Both the position numbers and the translations under genes were made by a program. The notes under the pieces were generated by a model. The model ran no database searches and was not told the origin of the DNA. It was given only the letters and a program-made list of their open reading frames with translations. This document shows positions 43,561 through 54,600 of a stretch of DNA of 64,000 nt, piece after piece. This stretch comes from Roseiflexus sp. RS-1. Its GTDB lineage: Bacteria; Chloroflexota; Chloroflexia; Chloroflexales; Roseiflexaceae. The first letter of the stretch is position 1. Every line of letters starts with the position of its first letter. The DNA is taken from positions 3,100,001 to 3,164,000 of the forward strand of contig NC_009523.1 of NCBI RefSeq assembly GCF_000016665.1, read 5' to 3'.

Positions 43561-46377
43561 ACCCGATCGGCGCCGCGTCCTGTCCATCGAGCGGCAACGG
43601 GCGACCGGTCGCCAGATCGTAGACCACCAGGATCAGGCGGTAATCGCCAGGGGGCGTGGCGGTATCGAGGGTCAGCGGTACATCCTGGCGCACGGCTTCC
43701 CCTGGCGTCCACACCGGCACAGGTCGCCAGTCTCCGCCGGTCAATCCGTCCCACTGCGCCCATTTGCGGTACTCATCATCCAGCAGTTGCACCGACACCA
43801 TGGGCATCACCGCAGAGGAAGCGTGATCCGCTGCTGCGCGCCAGTATATCTGCACGGTCAGGCGTTCGCCGGGAGCAAGCGGCATGTCGGGGGTGACGCC
43901 GGGAGGAGGCGCGTGTCGTTCAAGGATTGCCTGTTCGATCACAATGCGTAACGGATCGCATATCAGCGGCGTTCCGTCAAGCAGTGCGCGTCGGTGGGCA
44001 GGCAGGGGAAGGGGTTCAGACCCGGCACGGACGCTTTCCACCGAGAATGCCACCGGCTCGAAGGTGGTGATCGCGCCGTCTGTAACGCTTATCACAACGA
44101 TTGGCGCCTGAGCGACCGCTGCACCGCCGCTGTAGATCGTCAGGACGCCGAAGTAGCGCCCGTTGGGTGGCGCCGCTGCGACTTCCGCTTCCAGCAGCGG
44201 CGTGGGACTGCCGTTCATCCGTGCCTCGGACGCACCACGCGCCAGGTCGAGCGCCAGACGCCACTCGCCTTCCAGCGGCGCAGCGCCGAGCACACGCACA
44301 ATGCGCCGCGGCGCGTTGAACGTGTCTTCGATGATTGTCACTTCGTAGCGCAGTGCATACCGACCTGGATTTGCCAGGCGCGTGGTGATCACCAACTGAT
44401 GATTGCCCTGTTGTTCGGCAGTGACGCTCCATGCGCCCTGGGTTGCGTCGAGAGCGGCGGCGGGCAGCGGCGATGGAGAGACCGCCGGACGCAGAACGGC
44501 AGAAATCAGCGCGAGCGGCGCTTCAGGTATCACCCGCACCGTCGAACCAGCGGTTGCTTCGACAGTCGTTATTCCCGCCTGCACTGCGAGCGTCTGCGTA
44601 CTCTCGTCATCATGCACCAGAAGGCGCTGCGGTGTCAGCGATGCCAGCTTCAGATGAATGGTCGTGCGCTGCGTAAGGTTCAGGCTCAGAGGGTCTTCAG
44701 GGGTCAGCATGCGGTTGTGCCCGGCGCGACGCCAGATCGCCAGCGAGGCAGGCGATTTGGGATCGACCGGAGTGTTGCGATGAATCTCACTGCGCCCCGG
44801 CAGGAACACGACATCGGTCGGCAGATCGTACAGCGCAACGACGCTGCTGCGCCACAGTTCCCGTCCGCCGATCTCCAGGGGCCACGGCGCCTCGCGTGCT
44901 GCCAGCACAACATAGTCCGGCGTTCCGCCGGGAGTCCAGGAGGACTGTGAGGTATACGCGGCAGGCACACGCCCCCAGATTTCCTTACCGTACAGCATCG
45001 TTGCCAGCAACCCATTGATCGGACCGGTCAGGGTCTCATCACCGCTCAGCAGCACCTTCGCTCCTTGCGGAAGGCGCGCTGCTATCGGTTCGAATGCCAC
45101 CAGATCGCGGGTGAAGATCGCCGGTCCGCGCATATGGTCAGCAACCGTGAGCGCCTGCGCCCAACCGGTGCAGACCAGGATCAGAAACGCAGCGCCGGAA
45201 GCCAGCACGGCGTCGGTTCGGCGAGCGCGTTCGACGAGCCGTTCGATCCCGTGCGCTGCCAGCCCCCACAGCACACATGTGGTATAGGCGGCGCCTTTCA
45301 TAAAACCGTACTCATACGGTCTCCCAAAGCGCAACCAGAACAGCGTTGCGGTAATTGCCGCCCCCGCGAGTATCCAGCGCCAGCGAAACGCGCCACTGCC
45401 GCGCGATGGCAGCGCCAGCCCTGCAACGCAAAGCAGCACTGCCGCCAGCGCCGCAGCGCCGACCAGCAGCGCCGGCGGTTGCGCGCCGCCGGTCGTCAGG
45501 CGAAACACGGTCAGTCCGATGATCTCCTCCAGACCGATGAAGCGGTCAGGTCCGATCTTCGGCTCAATCAGCGAATAACGAAAACTAAACCCCTCGAAAT
45601 AGTCCAGGATAGCAAGTGTCGCGGCAGCGAACGTCGGGACGGCAAGCGCCAGCGCCGCCAGGATCAACGCGACTGGAGTGATCTGGCGCTACGGGTAATG
45701 CCGGATTTCCAGCAGGCGCGCTGCGCCGGTTGCGGCAATCAGCGGCACGGCGACAACCAGCGCCGGGTAGTAGGCAACCGGGATGGACGCCAGTATGATC
45801 GCCGCCAGCAGTGCCGCGCGCCATGCCGCTGTACGACGCTGCGCCAGTTCGTCCACTGCCGCCAATCCGACGGTCAGCGCCAGCGGCAACAGGCACCAGG
45901 CGGACATCTGCATCCCGAAGTTGAAATAGCCGATCCAGAGTGGCAGCGACGCCAGCGTGGTCAACAGTGCGCCGAAGAACGATCCTGTTCGCCCCAACGC
46001 CCGATGATAGTCAGGTATCCGTAACTCAGCAGAGGCAGAATGCCGGTCAACAGCGCCAGCAGCGGCGGAATCAGCGCCTCCGGCTGCGCGCGCAGCCACG
46101 TCAGCGGTCGCGGTCGTCCTTCGGCGCGCCAGGCGAGGACATTGAGCATGGTCGCGCCTGCCAGAAGAACCACCAGCGTCCAGCGCAGGTTCAATGCCAG
46201 GCTCGCCAGTATGAACCCGACCCAGAGTACCGTTGCATAGCCGACCAGCGGCGTCAACGGAGCGCGGAACGGCATCAGCGATGGCGGCAGCGCAAGGCGC
46301 GCCACACCCCATCCGACGTAGATGCAGAGAAGCGCGGCAGATGCCACGATGATCGTCAGTTCGATGAGCAATGGCAT
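43544..46377 (-). pseudogene. Large membrane protein gene with frameshift and in-frame amber
   Basis: Three pieces make one protein of about 940 residues. The first runs from ATG 46377 (MPLLIELTIIVASAALLCIY) to LLSYGYLTIIGR. Near 46010 a one-base change is needed to continue as LGRTGSFFGALLTTLASLPL. That piece ends RLLEIRHYP at TAG 45689-45691. Downstream, in the same frame, reading resumes RQITPVALILAALALAVPTF and continues to 43544. The N-terminal 500 residues are multi-helix membrane; the rest is beta-rich and ends VVYDLATGRPLPLDGQ. It looks like a GT39/PMT-type or O-antigen-type envelope protein, but the family is uncertain. Two lesions make it probably dead, unless the C-terminal 707 codons are expressed from TTG 45667. 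Confidence 0.7.
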
Positions 46378-46546
46378 GGCGAATATCGATGCTGCATACA
46401 GGATGCAGGAGACTCTTCGATTGTCCAGAGGACTGGAGCGCTGGCGTATGATACGGGCAGACCGATAGTTCTGCAAGACCGACTCTGTGATATGATAGAC
46501 GAACCATTGCCGATCCGCCATTCATCATCCTACCGGGGTGTCATCC

Positions 46547-47473
46547 ATGAGCGCCAACCGCTTTGCTTTCTTCAACGGCGAATTTGTTCCGATTGAGCAG
46601 GCGCAGGTCAGCGTGATGACGGCTGCGCTGAACTATGGTCTTGGCGTGTTCGAAGGCATTCGCGCCTACTGGAATGCGGACGACGCGCAACTCTACGTGT
46701 TTCATCTGCGCGAACATATGGAGCGCCTGAAGCGTTCATGCGCAATTATGTTCATGGAACTGCCCTACAGCGTCGATGACCTGTGCAATCTGACCATCGA
46801 ACTCCTGCGACGCGAGGGATTTCGTGAGGACGCCTACATCCGTCCGCTGGTCTTCAAAAGTGATCACACGATTGCCGTTCGCCTCAACAACATGACTGAC
46901 GCATTCGCGCTCTATGCCGTGCCCTTCGGACAGTACATTCCCGGATCGGCGGTGCGCGCCTGCGTCTCTTCGTGGCGCCGCATCGAAGACAACATCATGC
47001 CGTCGCGGGCGAAGGTGTCGGGCGGGTACGTCAATTCGGCGCTGGCGAAGACCGAGGCGCTGCTCAACGGTTATGACGAAGCGATTGTGCTCGGCAGCGA
47101 TGGGCAGGTATCGGAGGCAAGCGCGGCGAACCTGTATATTGTGCGTCATGGCGCACTTGTCACCCCGCCGATCACCAGCGATATTCTGGAAGGGATTACC
47201 CGTCGGGTCGTCGCAGAACTGGCGCAGGCGGAGTTGGGGGTGCAGGTGATCGAGCGACCAATTGACCGCACCGAACTGTATGTTGCCGAAGAAGCATTTT
47301 TCTGCGGCACCGGCGCCGAAGTCAAACCGATTATCGAGATCGACCGGCGACCGGTCGGGAACGGTGAGGTTGGCAGCATAACGGCGCGTCTGGTGGAACT
47401 GTACAGCACCGTGGTGCGTGGTCAGGCGCCGACGTATCGCGCCTGGTGCACACCGGTGTATGCTCAGCAATAA
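46547..47473 (+). CDS. ilvE: Branched-chain amino acid aminotransferase
   Basis: This 308-aa PLP enzyme of fold type IV interconverts Val/Leu/Ile and their 2-oxo acids. It starts at ATG 46547 (MSANRFAFFNGEFVPIEQAQ). LNYGLGVFEGIRAYW is the N-terminal family block. MPSRAKVSGGYVNSALAKTE carries the Schiff-base Lys in RAK. VSEASAANLYIV, ILEGITRRVV and EAFFCGTGAEVKPI are the further IlvE signatures that bind the phosphate and the carboxylate. It is followed after 12 bp by a thiolase gene and probably co-transcribed, which would fit branched-chain amino acid turnover to acyl-CoA. Confidence 0.95.
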   Translation: MSANRFAFFNGEFVPIEQAQVSVMTAALNYGLGVFEGIRAYWNADDAQLYVFHLREHMERLKRSCAIMFMELPYSVDDLCNLTIELLRREGFREDAYIRPLVFKSDHTIAVRLNNMTDAFALYAVPFGQYIPGSAVRACVSSWRRIEDNIMPSRAKVSGGYVNSALAKTEALLNGYDEAIVLGSDGQVSEASAANLYIVRHGALVTPPITSDILEGITRRVVAELAQAELGVQVIERPIDRTELYVAEEAFFCGTGAEVKPIIEIDRRPVGNGEVGSITARLVELYSTVVRGQAPTYRAWCTPVYAQQ

Positions 47474-47485
47474 GGGGGAAGAGCC

Positions 47486-48643
47486 ATGCCGGAAGCCTTG
47501 ATCATCGATGCTGTGCGCACCCCGATCGGGAAGCGCGGCAAAGCGTTGCGCGACATGCACCCGGTCGATCTGCTGGGACAGCACATCGCGGCGCTGCTGG
47601 CGCGCACTGGTGTCGATCCCGCCGCCATCGACGACGTGATCGCCGGTTGTGTCAGTCAGTCAGGGGAACAATCCGCCAATATCGCGCGCAACGCCTGGCT
47701 TGCCGCCGGTCTGCCCGAATCAGTTCCGGCGACCACAATCGACCGGCAGTGTGGATCGAGTTTACAGGCGATCCATTTCGCTGCTCAGGGGGTTATGGCA
47801 GGCGTGTACGACCTGGTGATCGCCGCAGGCGTCGAGTCGATGACCCGCGTACCGATCGGCGCCTCGATCATGGTCGGTCCTGGAACGCCGCTCAGTCCGG
47901 GGCTGGCGACCCGCTACGGATTAGAGCGCGGATGGTTCGACCAGGCGCGCGGCGCGGAGTGGATGGCGCGCGAATGGCGTTTCACCCGCGAAGATCTCGA
48001 CCGCTACAGCCTGCGCAGTCATCGCCTGGCTGCCGAAGCGCGCGCTGCCGGGCGTTTCACCGCCGAGATCATCCCGGTATCGTTGACCGACGGCACGCAC
48101 TTCGAAGCCGATGAAGGCATCCGTCCCGATACATCGGCAGATCAACTTGCCGCGCTCAAACCTGCCTTTCCCGACCTGGAACTGATCACTGCTGGTAACG
48201 CCAGCCAGATTTCGGACGGCGCCGCCGCGACGCTGATCGCATCGCCATCCGCTGCTCAGGCGTTGGGGCTGCGTCCGCAGGCGCGGTTCGTCTCCTTCGC
48301 CGTCGTCGGCGTCGATCCGGTCACCATGCTGACCGGACCCATCCCGGCGACGCGGCGCGTGCTGGAGCGCGCCGGTCTTCACGTGAACGACATCGACCTG
48401 TTCGAGGTCAACGAGGCGTTTGCGCCGGTCGTGCTGGCGTGGCAGAAAGAGATCGGCGCACCCTGGGAACGGGTCAACGTCAATGGCGGCGCAATTGCGC
48501 TTGGACACCCACTGGGCGCAACCGGCGCACGGATCATGGCGACACTGCTGCACGAACTGGAGCGGCGCGGCGGGCGTTACGGACTGATCGCAATCTGCGA
48601 GGGGGGCGGCATGGCAAACGCGACGATCATCGAGCGGGTATAA
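47486..48643 (+). CDS. Acetyl-CoA acyltransferase (thiolase)
   Basis: This 385-aa enzyme condenses or cleaves acyl-CoA and acetyl-CoA. It starts MPEALIIDAVRTPIGKRGKA, with GGGGGAAGAG upstream. The nucleophilic Cys is in TTIDRQCGSSLQAIHFAAQG (about residue 90). NEAFAPV, GGAIALGHPLGATGARI with the catalytic His, and CEGGGMANA with the second Cys are complete. Degradative and biosynthetic thiolases are not separable by eye. Coupling to ilvE suggests degradation of branched-chain acids. Confidence 0.95.
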   Translation: MPEALIIDAVRTPIGKRGKALRDMHPVDLLGQHIAALLARTGVDPAAIDDVIAGCVSQSGEQSANIARNAWLAAGLPESVPATTIDRQCGSSLQAIHFAAQGVMAGVYDLVIAAGVESMTRVPIGASIMVGPGTPLSPGLATRYGLERGWFDQARGAEWMAREWRFTREDLDRYSLRSHRLAAEARAAGRFTAEIIPVSLTDGTHFEADEGIRPDTSADQLAALKPAFPDLELITAGNASQISDGAAATLIASPSAAQALGLRPQARFVSFAVVGVDPVTMLTGPIPATRRVLERAGLHVNDIDLFEVNEAFAPVVLAWQKEIGAPWERVNVNGGAIALGHPLGATGARIMATLLHELERRGGRYGLIAICEGGGMANATIIERV

Positions 48644-48684
48644 TGTGGGTGGCTCTGTCGCCTGTTTCAGCAAGGAGCTGGTCA

Positions 48685-48965
48685 TATAGCCGATAGGCGA
48701 TAGCCGATAGCTGATAGCCGATAGCCGATAGCCGATGGTCGATAGGGTCGCTGTTGGAGTTCGTGTTACGCGCAGGAGGGCGTTGCCTTAGGCGCACGCG
48801 AGGGGGTGGTGGTCTAGCGGAGGGCTTCCGGTCTTTGAGTAAATAAGCCGGTATAGCCCGCGCAGACGGGCTTTGCCCTGGCTAGCCGAGGGCAAAGCCC
48901 GACGGCTCGTTCGGTATAGCGGACTAAATGCTCAATCTCCATTGGCCCGACGGCACGAGGCGCAG
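48685..48965. repeat. Composite intergenic repeat, second copy
   Basis: CCGATAG heptads (48688-48745), TTACGCGCAGGAGGGCGTTG, GGTCTTTGAGTAA, GCCCGCGCAGACGGGC and GGACTAAATGCTCAATCTCC appear in the same order as at 24719-25075. The copy is diverged. No gene is seen; the stretch 48644-49426 as a whole holds only repeats and hairpins. Confidence 0.85.
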
Positions 48966-49065
48966 AGCGGATTATAGCAGTTCTCGCAAAGATTGGTCTT
49001 GTTGGGCAGGGTTCCACCCGCCAATGAAAGCAGATGCCTTGTGCACCATCCCTCGGCGTGCTCCG

Positions 49066-49102
49066 CGTCTCGGCGGTGAACAATACATACACCGCCGAGA
49101 CG
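49066..49102. repeat. Perfect 13-bp inverted repeat
   Basis: CGTCTCGGCGGTG (49066-49078) and CACCGCCGAGACG (49090-49102) enclose an 11-base loop. A further CCTCGGCG/CGCCGAGG pair partly extends the stem. It is not followed by a T-run, and its role is unknown. The remaining DNA to 49426 shows no supportable gene. Confidence 0.8.
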
Positions 49103-49426
49103 CCGAGGGTGCCGAGAGGCGGAGCGCAGCGCTCACACGGCCGTTTGGACAGGGCTGCACCTGTCGCCGCAAACGGGCGCCGCGCGCAATGCGGCAGACC
49201 CGGACAGCGGACTGGATCAACCCGGCGCCCGTCGGCAGAGGGAAGGGTGACGGACACGCCAGCCCCGCAGGGGCTTCCACGCGCTCAGGGAGGGCTTTTA
49301 GCCCGCACACGCGGTCGCGCCCGACGACGAACAATGGCGGATGGCTTCTCTCCGACCGCCACGCACAGCGGTCGCCGCATTGGGGCGCGAGCGTGACTGC
49401 GCTTGTCCTGGGAGGTTCAACCTTCA

Positions 49427-51457
49427 TCAGCCCGCCGGCGCCCAACGCCCCGCAGGCGGCGCCAGCGCACACCCCCGCACCCGGTCCAGCCGAAACGTCC
49501 GTTCCGCGCGGCGCTGCAAACAATAGGCGTGCAACAGCCACTGGTCGCCCCGCCGCTCCAGCGCCAGCGGTCGCACCGTGCGCTGCGTGACCCGTCCTTC
49601 GCCGCCCGTGTCGTAGGCAATCGTCACCAGGCGCTGCTGCGTCAGCGCCCGCTGCACCGTCCGCAGCGCCGCGTCCGGGTCCGCAGGCGGCAGCGGCGCC
49701 GCGTCCGTCCCTCCGTCCGCCGCCGGCCCCTCCGGCGCCTCGATCCCCGCCAGCGCCGCCTCCACCGCCGCGCGCAGCGGCGGCGTCAGCCCCTGCCACA
49801 ACCGCGCTTCCAGCGTGGCGGGGATGACCAGCGGCAGCCCCTCCGGCGCGTACCGGCGAGCATACGCGCACGCCGCCAGCAGCGCCGCGCACTCCCCCGG
49901 CGCCAGCGGCGCCGCCGGGAGCGCCCCGCCCGCCGCCGCCCCGCTCCCCGCCGCGACCGCCACCGCGATCCCCTGCCGCGCCAGCGCCCGCGTCACCGCC
50001 GCGACGTGTTCCGCCCGCACCAGCGCGACGCCCGGCGCCAGCCGCTGCGCATACCGCCGCACGCTCCGCCCGCGCAGCGCCTGCTCCAGGTCACCCGGCG
50101 CATCCGCCAGCAGCAGCGCCCCCTCCGCCAGGCGCAACGCCGGCGCCTCGTCTGTCGGCGTCCCCCACCCGTCCGGCGCGTCCCCCGCGCGGCGCGCCAG
50201 CAATTCCCGCACCTGCGCCCCCAGCACGCCGCGCGCAGCCGCGACCTGCACCGTCAACCCTCCGGCATCGCCCCGCACCCAGCGTCCCCCCTGCGCCAGC
50301 GTCAGCGCTGCGGCGTCGAGCGCGCCGAACGGCGCCGTGACCTCCCCCGGCGCGCCGTAGCGCCAGGCGCCGTCTGCCAGCGCCCACGTCGTCGGACGCA
50401 CCACCCGTCCGTCGTGCCAGGCGACGACCCCCAGCCAGGCGAGCGGTCCCCGCAGCGCCGCCTGCCACACCCGCGCCTCGCTGCGCCGCCGCCACGGCGG
50501 ACGGCGGACGACGCGGAAGCCGTGGGTGTGCGCATCGGCGAGCGGCCCGAACGTCGCCGCCAGCGCGTCATACGTCGCCTCCGGCGCGAGCAGGCGGTCG
50601 GGCGGCAGCGCCTGCGCCCACTGCACCAGGCGGCGGCGCAGCGCCGGTGCGTCCAGCCCGCTGTCCGCCACGCGCAAGCGGCGCAGCCAGGCGTCCGGCG
50701 CGGCGCTGTGCAACCACGCCTCGACCAGGCGCGCGCGCTGGTCATCAAGCGGCGCCGCCAGAAACGCCGCCGCCCCCGGCGCCGTCGTGCATTGCCCGCC
50801 GTGGCGCTGCACCAGCCCGCGCGCCTCCAGCAGCGGCAGCAGGAAGCGGCAGAGCGCCTCGAGCTCCGGTGCGGGCGCGTCGGGCAGCAGCGGCTGCAGG
50901 CGGCGCAGCGCGCCGCGGCGCAGCGCGCCATCGCGGCGGAGCGGCAGCGGCGCGGCGGCGGCGACGAGCAGCAGGGCGAGGGCGGCGCGCTGCGCCAGCG
51001 GGAGCGGCGCCGGGGGCGCGGGGCCGTCATCGGCGAGCCGCAACGGCTGCGGCAGCCAGCGGCGCACTTCGGGAGCCAGCGCGAAGCGCGGCGCGCGTCC
51101 GGGAGCGGCGGGGCGCGGCAGCAGCCAGCCGAGGAGCAGCAGGCGTTCGGCGACCGAGCGCGGCTGCGGGTCGCGCGCCAGTTGGCGCCAGGGACGCACC
51201 GCGCCATAGCGCGCCGTGAAGGTCGCCGCATCGAGACCGCGCCGGCAGCGGCGCAGATCGGCGAGCGCAGCACGGACATCGGCGTCGAGCGTGGCGTAGA
51301 CGGCGCGCACGGCGGCGGGGGTGCAGAGGGCGCGGCGCAGGCGGCGGAGGCGCTCATCGGCGGAACCGGCGCGGGGGAGGGAAATGCGATGGGTGCGGGC
51401 GATCAGGCGCTGCGCGACGGCGGGGGCGGCGGCGAGCCAGCGGGACCAGCGATTCAT
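49427..51457 (-). CDS. XPB/Ssl2-associated-domain and WYL-domain protein next to the CRISPR leader
   Basis: The 676-aa protein starts at ATG 51457 with GGAGG six bases upstream. The N-terminal 350 residues are helical and Ala/Arg-rich. LLLADAPGDLEQALRGRSVR and LAPGVALVRAEHVAAVTRAL belong to the helicase-associated XPB/Ssl2-type C-terminal domain (about residues 450-560). The C-terminal WYL domain (about 590-665) has QRLVTIAYDTGGEGRVTQRT, VRPLALERRGDQWLLHAYCL and RAERTFRLDRVRG. WYL domains sense nucleic-acid-like ligands and regulate CRISPR and defence loci in several bacteria. No helicase motor is visible. Divergent placement about 160 bp from the first CRISPR repeat suggests control of the array, but this is inference. 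Confidence 0.75.
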   Translation of the reverse strand: MNRWSRWLAAAPAVAQRLIARTHRISLPRAGSADERLRRLRRALCTPAAVRAVYATLDADVRAALADLRRCRRGLDAATFTARYGAVRPWRQLARDPQPRSVAERLLLLGWLLPRPAAPGRAPRFALAPEVRRWLPQPLRLADDGPAPPAPLPLAQRAALALLLVAAAAPLPLRRDGALRRGALRRLQPLLPDAPAPELEALCRFLLPLLEARGLVQRHGGQCTTAPGAAAFLAAPLDDQRARLVEAWLHSAAPDAWLRRLRVADSGLDAPALRRRLVQWAQALPPDRLLAPEATYDALAATFGPLADAHTHGFRVVRRPPWRRRSEARVWQAALRGPLAWLGVVAWHDGRVVRPTTWALADGAWRYGAPGEVTAPFGALDAAALTLAQGGRWVRGDAGGLTVQVAAARGVLGAQVRELLARRAGDAPDGWGTPTDEAPALRLAEGALLLADAPGDLEQALRGRSVRRYAQRLAPGVALVRAEHVAAVTRALARQGIAVAVAAGSGAAAGGALPAAPLAPGECAALLAACAYARRYAPEGLPLVIPATLEARLWQGLTPPLRAAVEAALAGIEAPEGPAADGGTDAAPLPPADPDAALRTVQRALTQQRLVTIAYDTGGEGRVTQRTVRPLALERRGDQWLLHAYCLQRRAERTFRLDRVRGCALAPPAGRWAPAG

Positions 51458-51614
51458 GCTTGACCTCCGGGGAATGACCTGGTATACTGCACGTGTCAGG
51501 GAATGATGCCGGGTTTGGGTCAAAACGGCAAGCGCGTGCAGATGATGTGGTCGCACGGAAGTCGCCTCTTCCGCAGCAGGACGCCGAACAATGAGGAGGG
51601 CGTTGTGCGAGGGA
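51458..51614 (+). promoter_or_regulatory. CRISPR leader
   Basis: The 157 bases between the WYL start codon and the first repeat contain TATACT (51482-51487), a plausible -10 for array transcription to the right. Two facts place the leader here: the newest repeat variant is next to it, and the degenerate last repeat is at the other end. Confidence 0.7.
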
Positions 51615-54600
51615 GAAGCGACCACTGCCCCGCAATGAAGGGGATTGAAGCACGGGGGCGGGGTCTACCCCGCCCGATCCAATCTGGGAAGCGACCACTG
51701 CCCCGCAATGAAGGGGATTGAAGCCTGGAGGGACGGGTCGTTTGCCAGGATGTTCCTAAGGCGAAGCGACCACTGCCCCGCAATGAAGGGGATTGAAGCT
51801 TCGCACCACGCCCGCCACACGGCGGCGATTCCGGGAAGCGACCACTGCCCCGCAATGAAGGGGATTGAAGCTCAGTGTTGGCTCCGGACCAAACTGCGGA
51901 CTGTGCGTGAAGCGACCACTGCCCCGCAATGAAGGGGATTGAAGCCGCGCTCGCTGTCCTCGCCGCATGGCGGGAAGCAGCGGGAAGCGACCACTGCCCC
52001 GCAATGAAGGGGATTGAAGACGAGCTCACTCTCGGAGATGCTCCGCGCGATCTCGGTGAAGCGACCACTGCCCCGCAATGAAGGGGATTGAAGTGACCTG
52101 GCGCCGCCGGACGCGGCGGGTGCGGCGGACGCCGAAGCGACCACTGCCCCGCAATGAAGGGGATTGAAGTTTGGTTCGCACTCGTAACCCGGATATGGAT
52201 CATACGAAGCGACCACTGCCCCGCAATGAAGGGGATTGAAGTCCTGCGACGTCAGCGACAGCGCGACGCCCAGCGCCTGGAAGCGACCACTGCCCCGCAA
52301 TGAAGGGGATTGAAGTTCAGCGCCTCCGCGTCTCCCTCGACCTTCTTCAGCTGAGAAGCGACCACTGCCCCGCAATGAAGGGGATTGAAGAGCGCCTCAA
52401 TCAACGTGCTCTCGTCGACAACCTGCGGAGAAGCGACCACTGCCCCGCAATGAAGGGGATTGAAGACCTCCTTCTTGTTCATTTAGAAGTGCAAGCCAGA
52501 GCGAGAAGCGACCACTGCCCCGCAATGAAGGGGATTGAAACCCGCCCGTCTCCGCGACCAGGCGCTGCGCCTGGTCGCGGAAGCGACCACTGCCCCGCAA
52601 TGAAGGGGATTGAAACTCGTCGGAGACCGCGGCCAGTTCTTTCCGAATGCGTTCGAAGCGACCACTGCCCCGCAATGAAGGGGATTGAAACATTAACGTT
52701 CGGTCCCATTCCATATATACGGTCCGTGGGAAGCGACCACTGCCCCGCAATGAAGGGGATTGAAACAACACTAAAGTGGAGGGAGGCGTATAAGTGACTA
52801 CGCGAAGCGACCACTGCCCCGCAATGAAGGGGATTGAAACCCGCATCCGACTCGCACTTGGCTAACTTCGCCTGAAGGAAGCGACCACTGCCCCGCAATG
52901 AAGGGGATTGAAACGATACCGGTCCGTCATGTTTCTCCTCCTTTGCCCGCGAAGCGACCACTGCCCCGCAATGAAGGGGATTGAAACGAACGACCCGGCG
53001 CTCGGCGTCGCGCGCGCGCCTCTCGAAGCGACCACTGCCCCGCAATGAAGGGGATTGAAACGCGACGCCGAGCGCCGGGCCGCGCGGCTTGGCGCGGGAA
53101 GCGACCACTGCCCCGCAATGAAGGGGATTGAAACAGCGGACCGCGCCGCGGTAGACCTCCACGGCGTCATCGAAGCGACCACTGCCCCGCAATGAAGGGG
53201 ATTGAAACAAGACGACGAGGAAGATAGCAGCCACCAGGCATCCTTGAAGCGACCACTGCCCCGCAATGAAGGGGATTGAAACCAACTCGCGCCGCCGCTT
53301 CACGCTGCGCGCGCTCCGGAAGCGACCACTGCCCCGCAATGAAGGGGATTGAAACACAACGTTGCAGCGTTCCTCGGCGAGGTCGGCTCCGAGAAGCGAC
53401 CACTGCCCCGCAATGAAGGGGATTGAAACCGGACCCCCCAGGCGAGGGACAACCTCACGCCCTGCAGAAGCGACCACTGCCCCGCAATGAAGGGGATTGA
53501 AACGTACGGCGGGGAGATCCCCATGGCCGGCGCCCCTCCCCGGAGAAGCGACCACTGCCCCGCAATGAAGGGGATTGAAACACGGTCAACGACATGCCCG
53601 GTCTTCACCGTCCCCAATATGAAGCGACCACTGCCCCGCAATGAAGGGGATTGAAACAAATAAAAGAAGAATGCGTGTTGTGACGGCGAAGGGAAGCGAC
53701 CACTGCCCCGCAATGAAGGGGATTGAAACTTTCGATTTGGTTCTCGAGTCGCTGGCGACGCTCTGGAGAAGCGACCACTGCCCCGCAATGAAGGGGATTG
53801 AAACAGGCACGCCGTGCGGCGGCGCCAGTCTTGTCCAGCTGGAAGCGACCACTGCCCCGCAATGAAGGGGATTGAAACAACTAGCCAAGGCGGAATTTGA
53901 TGCCGAGGCGCTGCTGAAGAAGCGACCACTGCCCCGCAATGAAGGGGATTGAAACAGGGGGTCCCCCCCCACAGCGTTTCGCAGCCGCTCGGAAGCGACC
54001 ACTGCCCCGCAATGAAGGGGATTGAAACTTTCGCAGCCGCTCGATGATCGCCTCCGCCTCCGTGAGGAAGCGACCACTGCCCCGCAATGAAGGGGATTGA
54101 AACGATATGGATCTATTTTTTGGAGGTACGCGGCGTAGCATGAAGCGACCACTGCCCCGCAATGAAGGGGATTGAAACTTCGCCCGCGCTTCCGCCTCGG
54201 CCCGAGCGGCCGCGAAGCGACCACTGCCCCGCAATGAAGGGGATTGAAACTTCTTTGCCCCGAAACCCCGCCCGCCTTCGGCAGACGGAAGCGACCACTG
54301 CCCCGCAATGAAGGGGATTGAAACTTTCTTCCGCCTTCTTCTCTTCCGCCTTCTTGTTCTTGAAGCGACCACTGCCCCGCAATGAAGGGGATTGAAACGC
54401 TTCCTGCTGCGCCCGTTGCTCTGCCTCCGCGCGGGAGAGAAGCGACCACTGCCCCGCAATGAAGGGGATTGAAACCTGCCTCCGCGCGGGCCGCCGCTTC
54501 CTGCTGCGCGCGCGAAGCGACCACTGCCCCGCAATGAAGGGGATTGAAACTTTTCTCCTCCTTGCCCCCCCGCCGTGCGGCGGGATGGAAGCGACCACTG

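Noticed and set aside
49403-51463. 686-codon plus-strand frame opposite the WYL gene
   Set aside because: Arg-rich antisense artefact; the minus strand has a ribosome site and recognisable domains.
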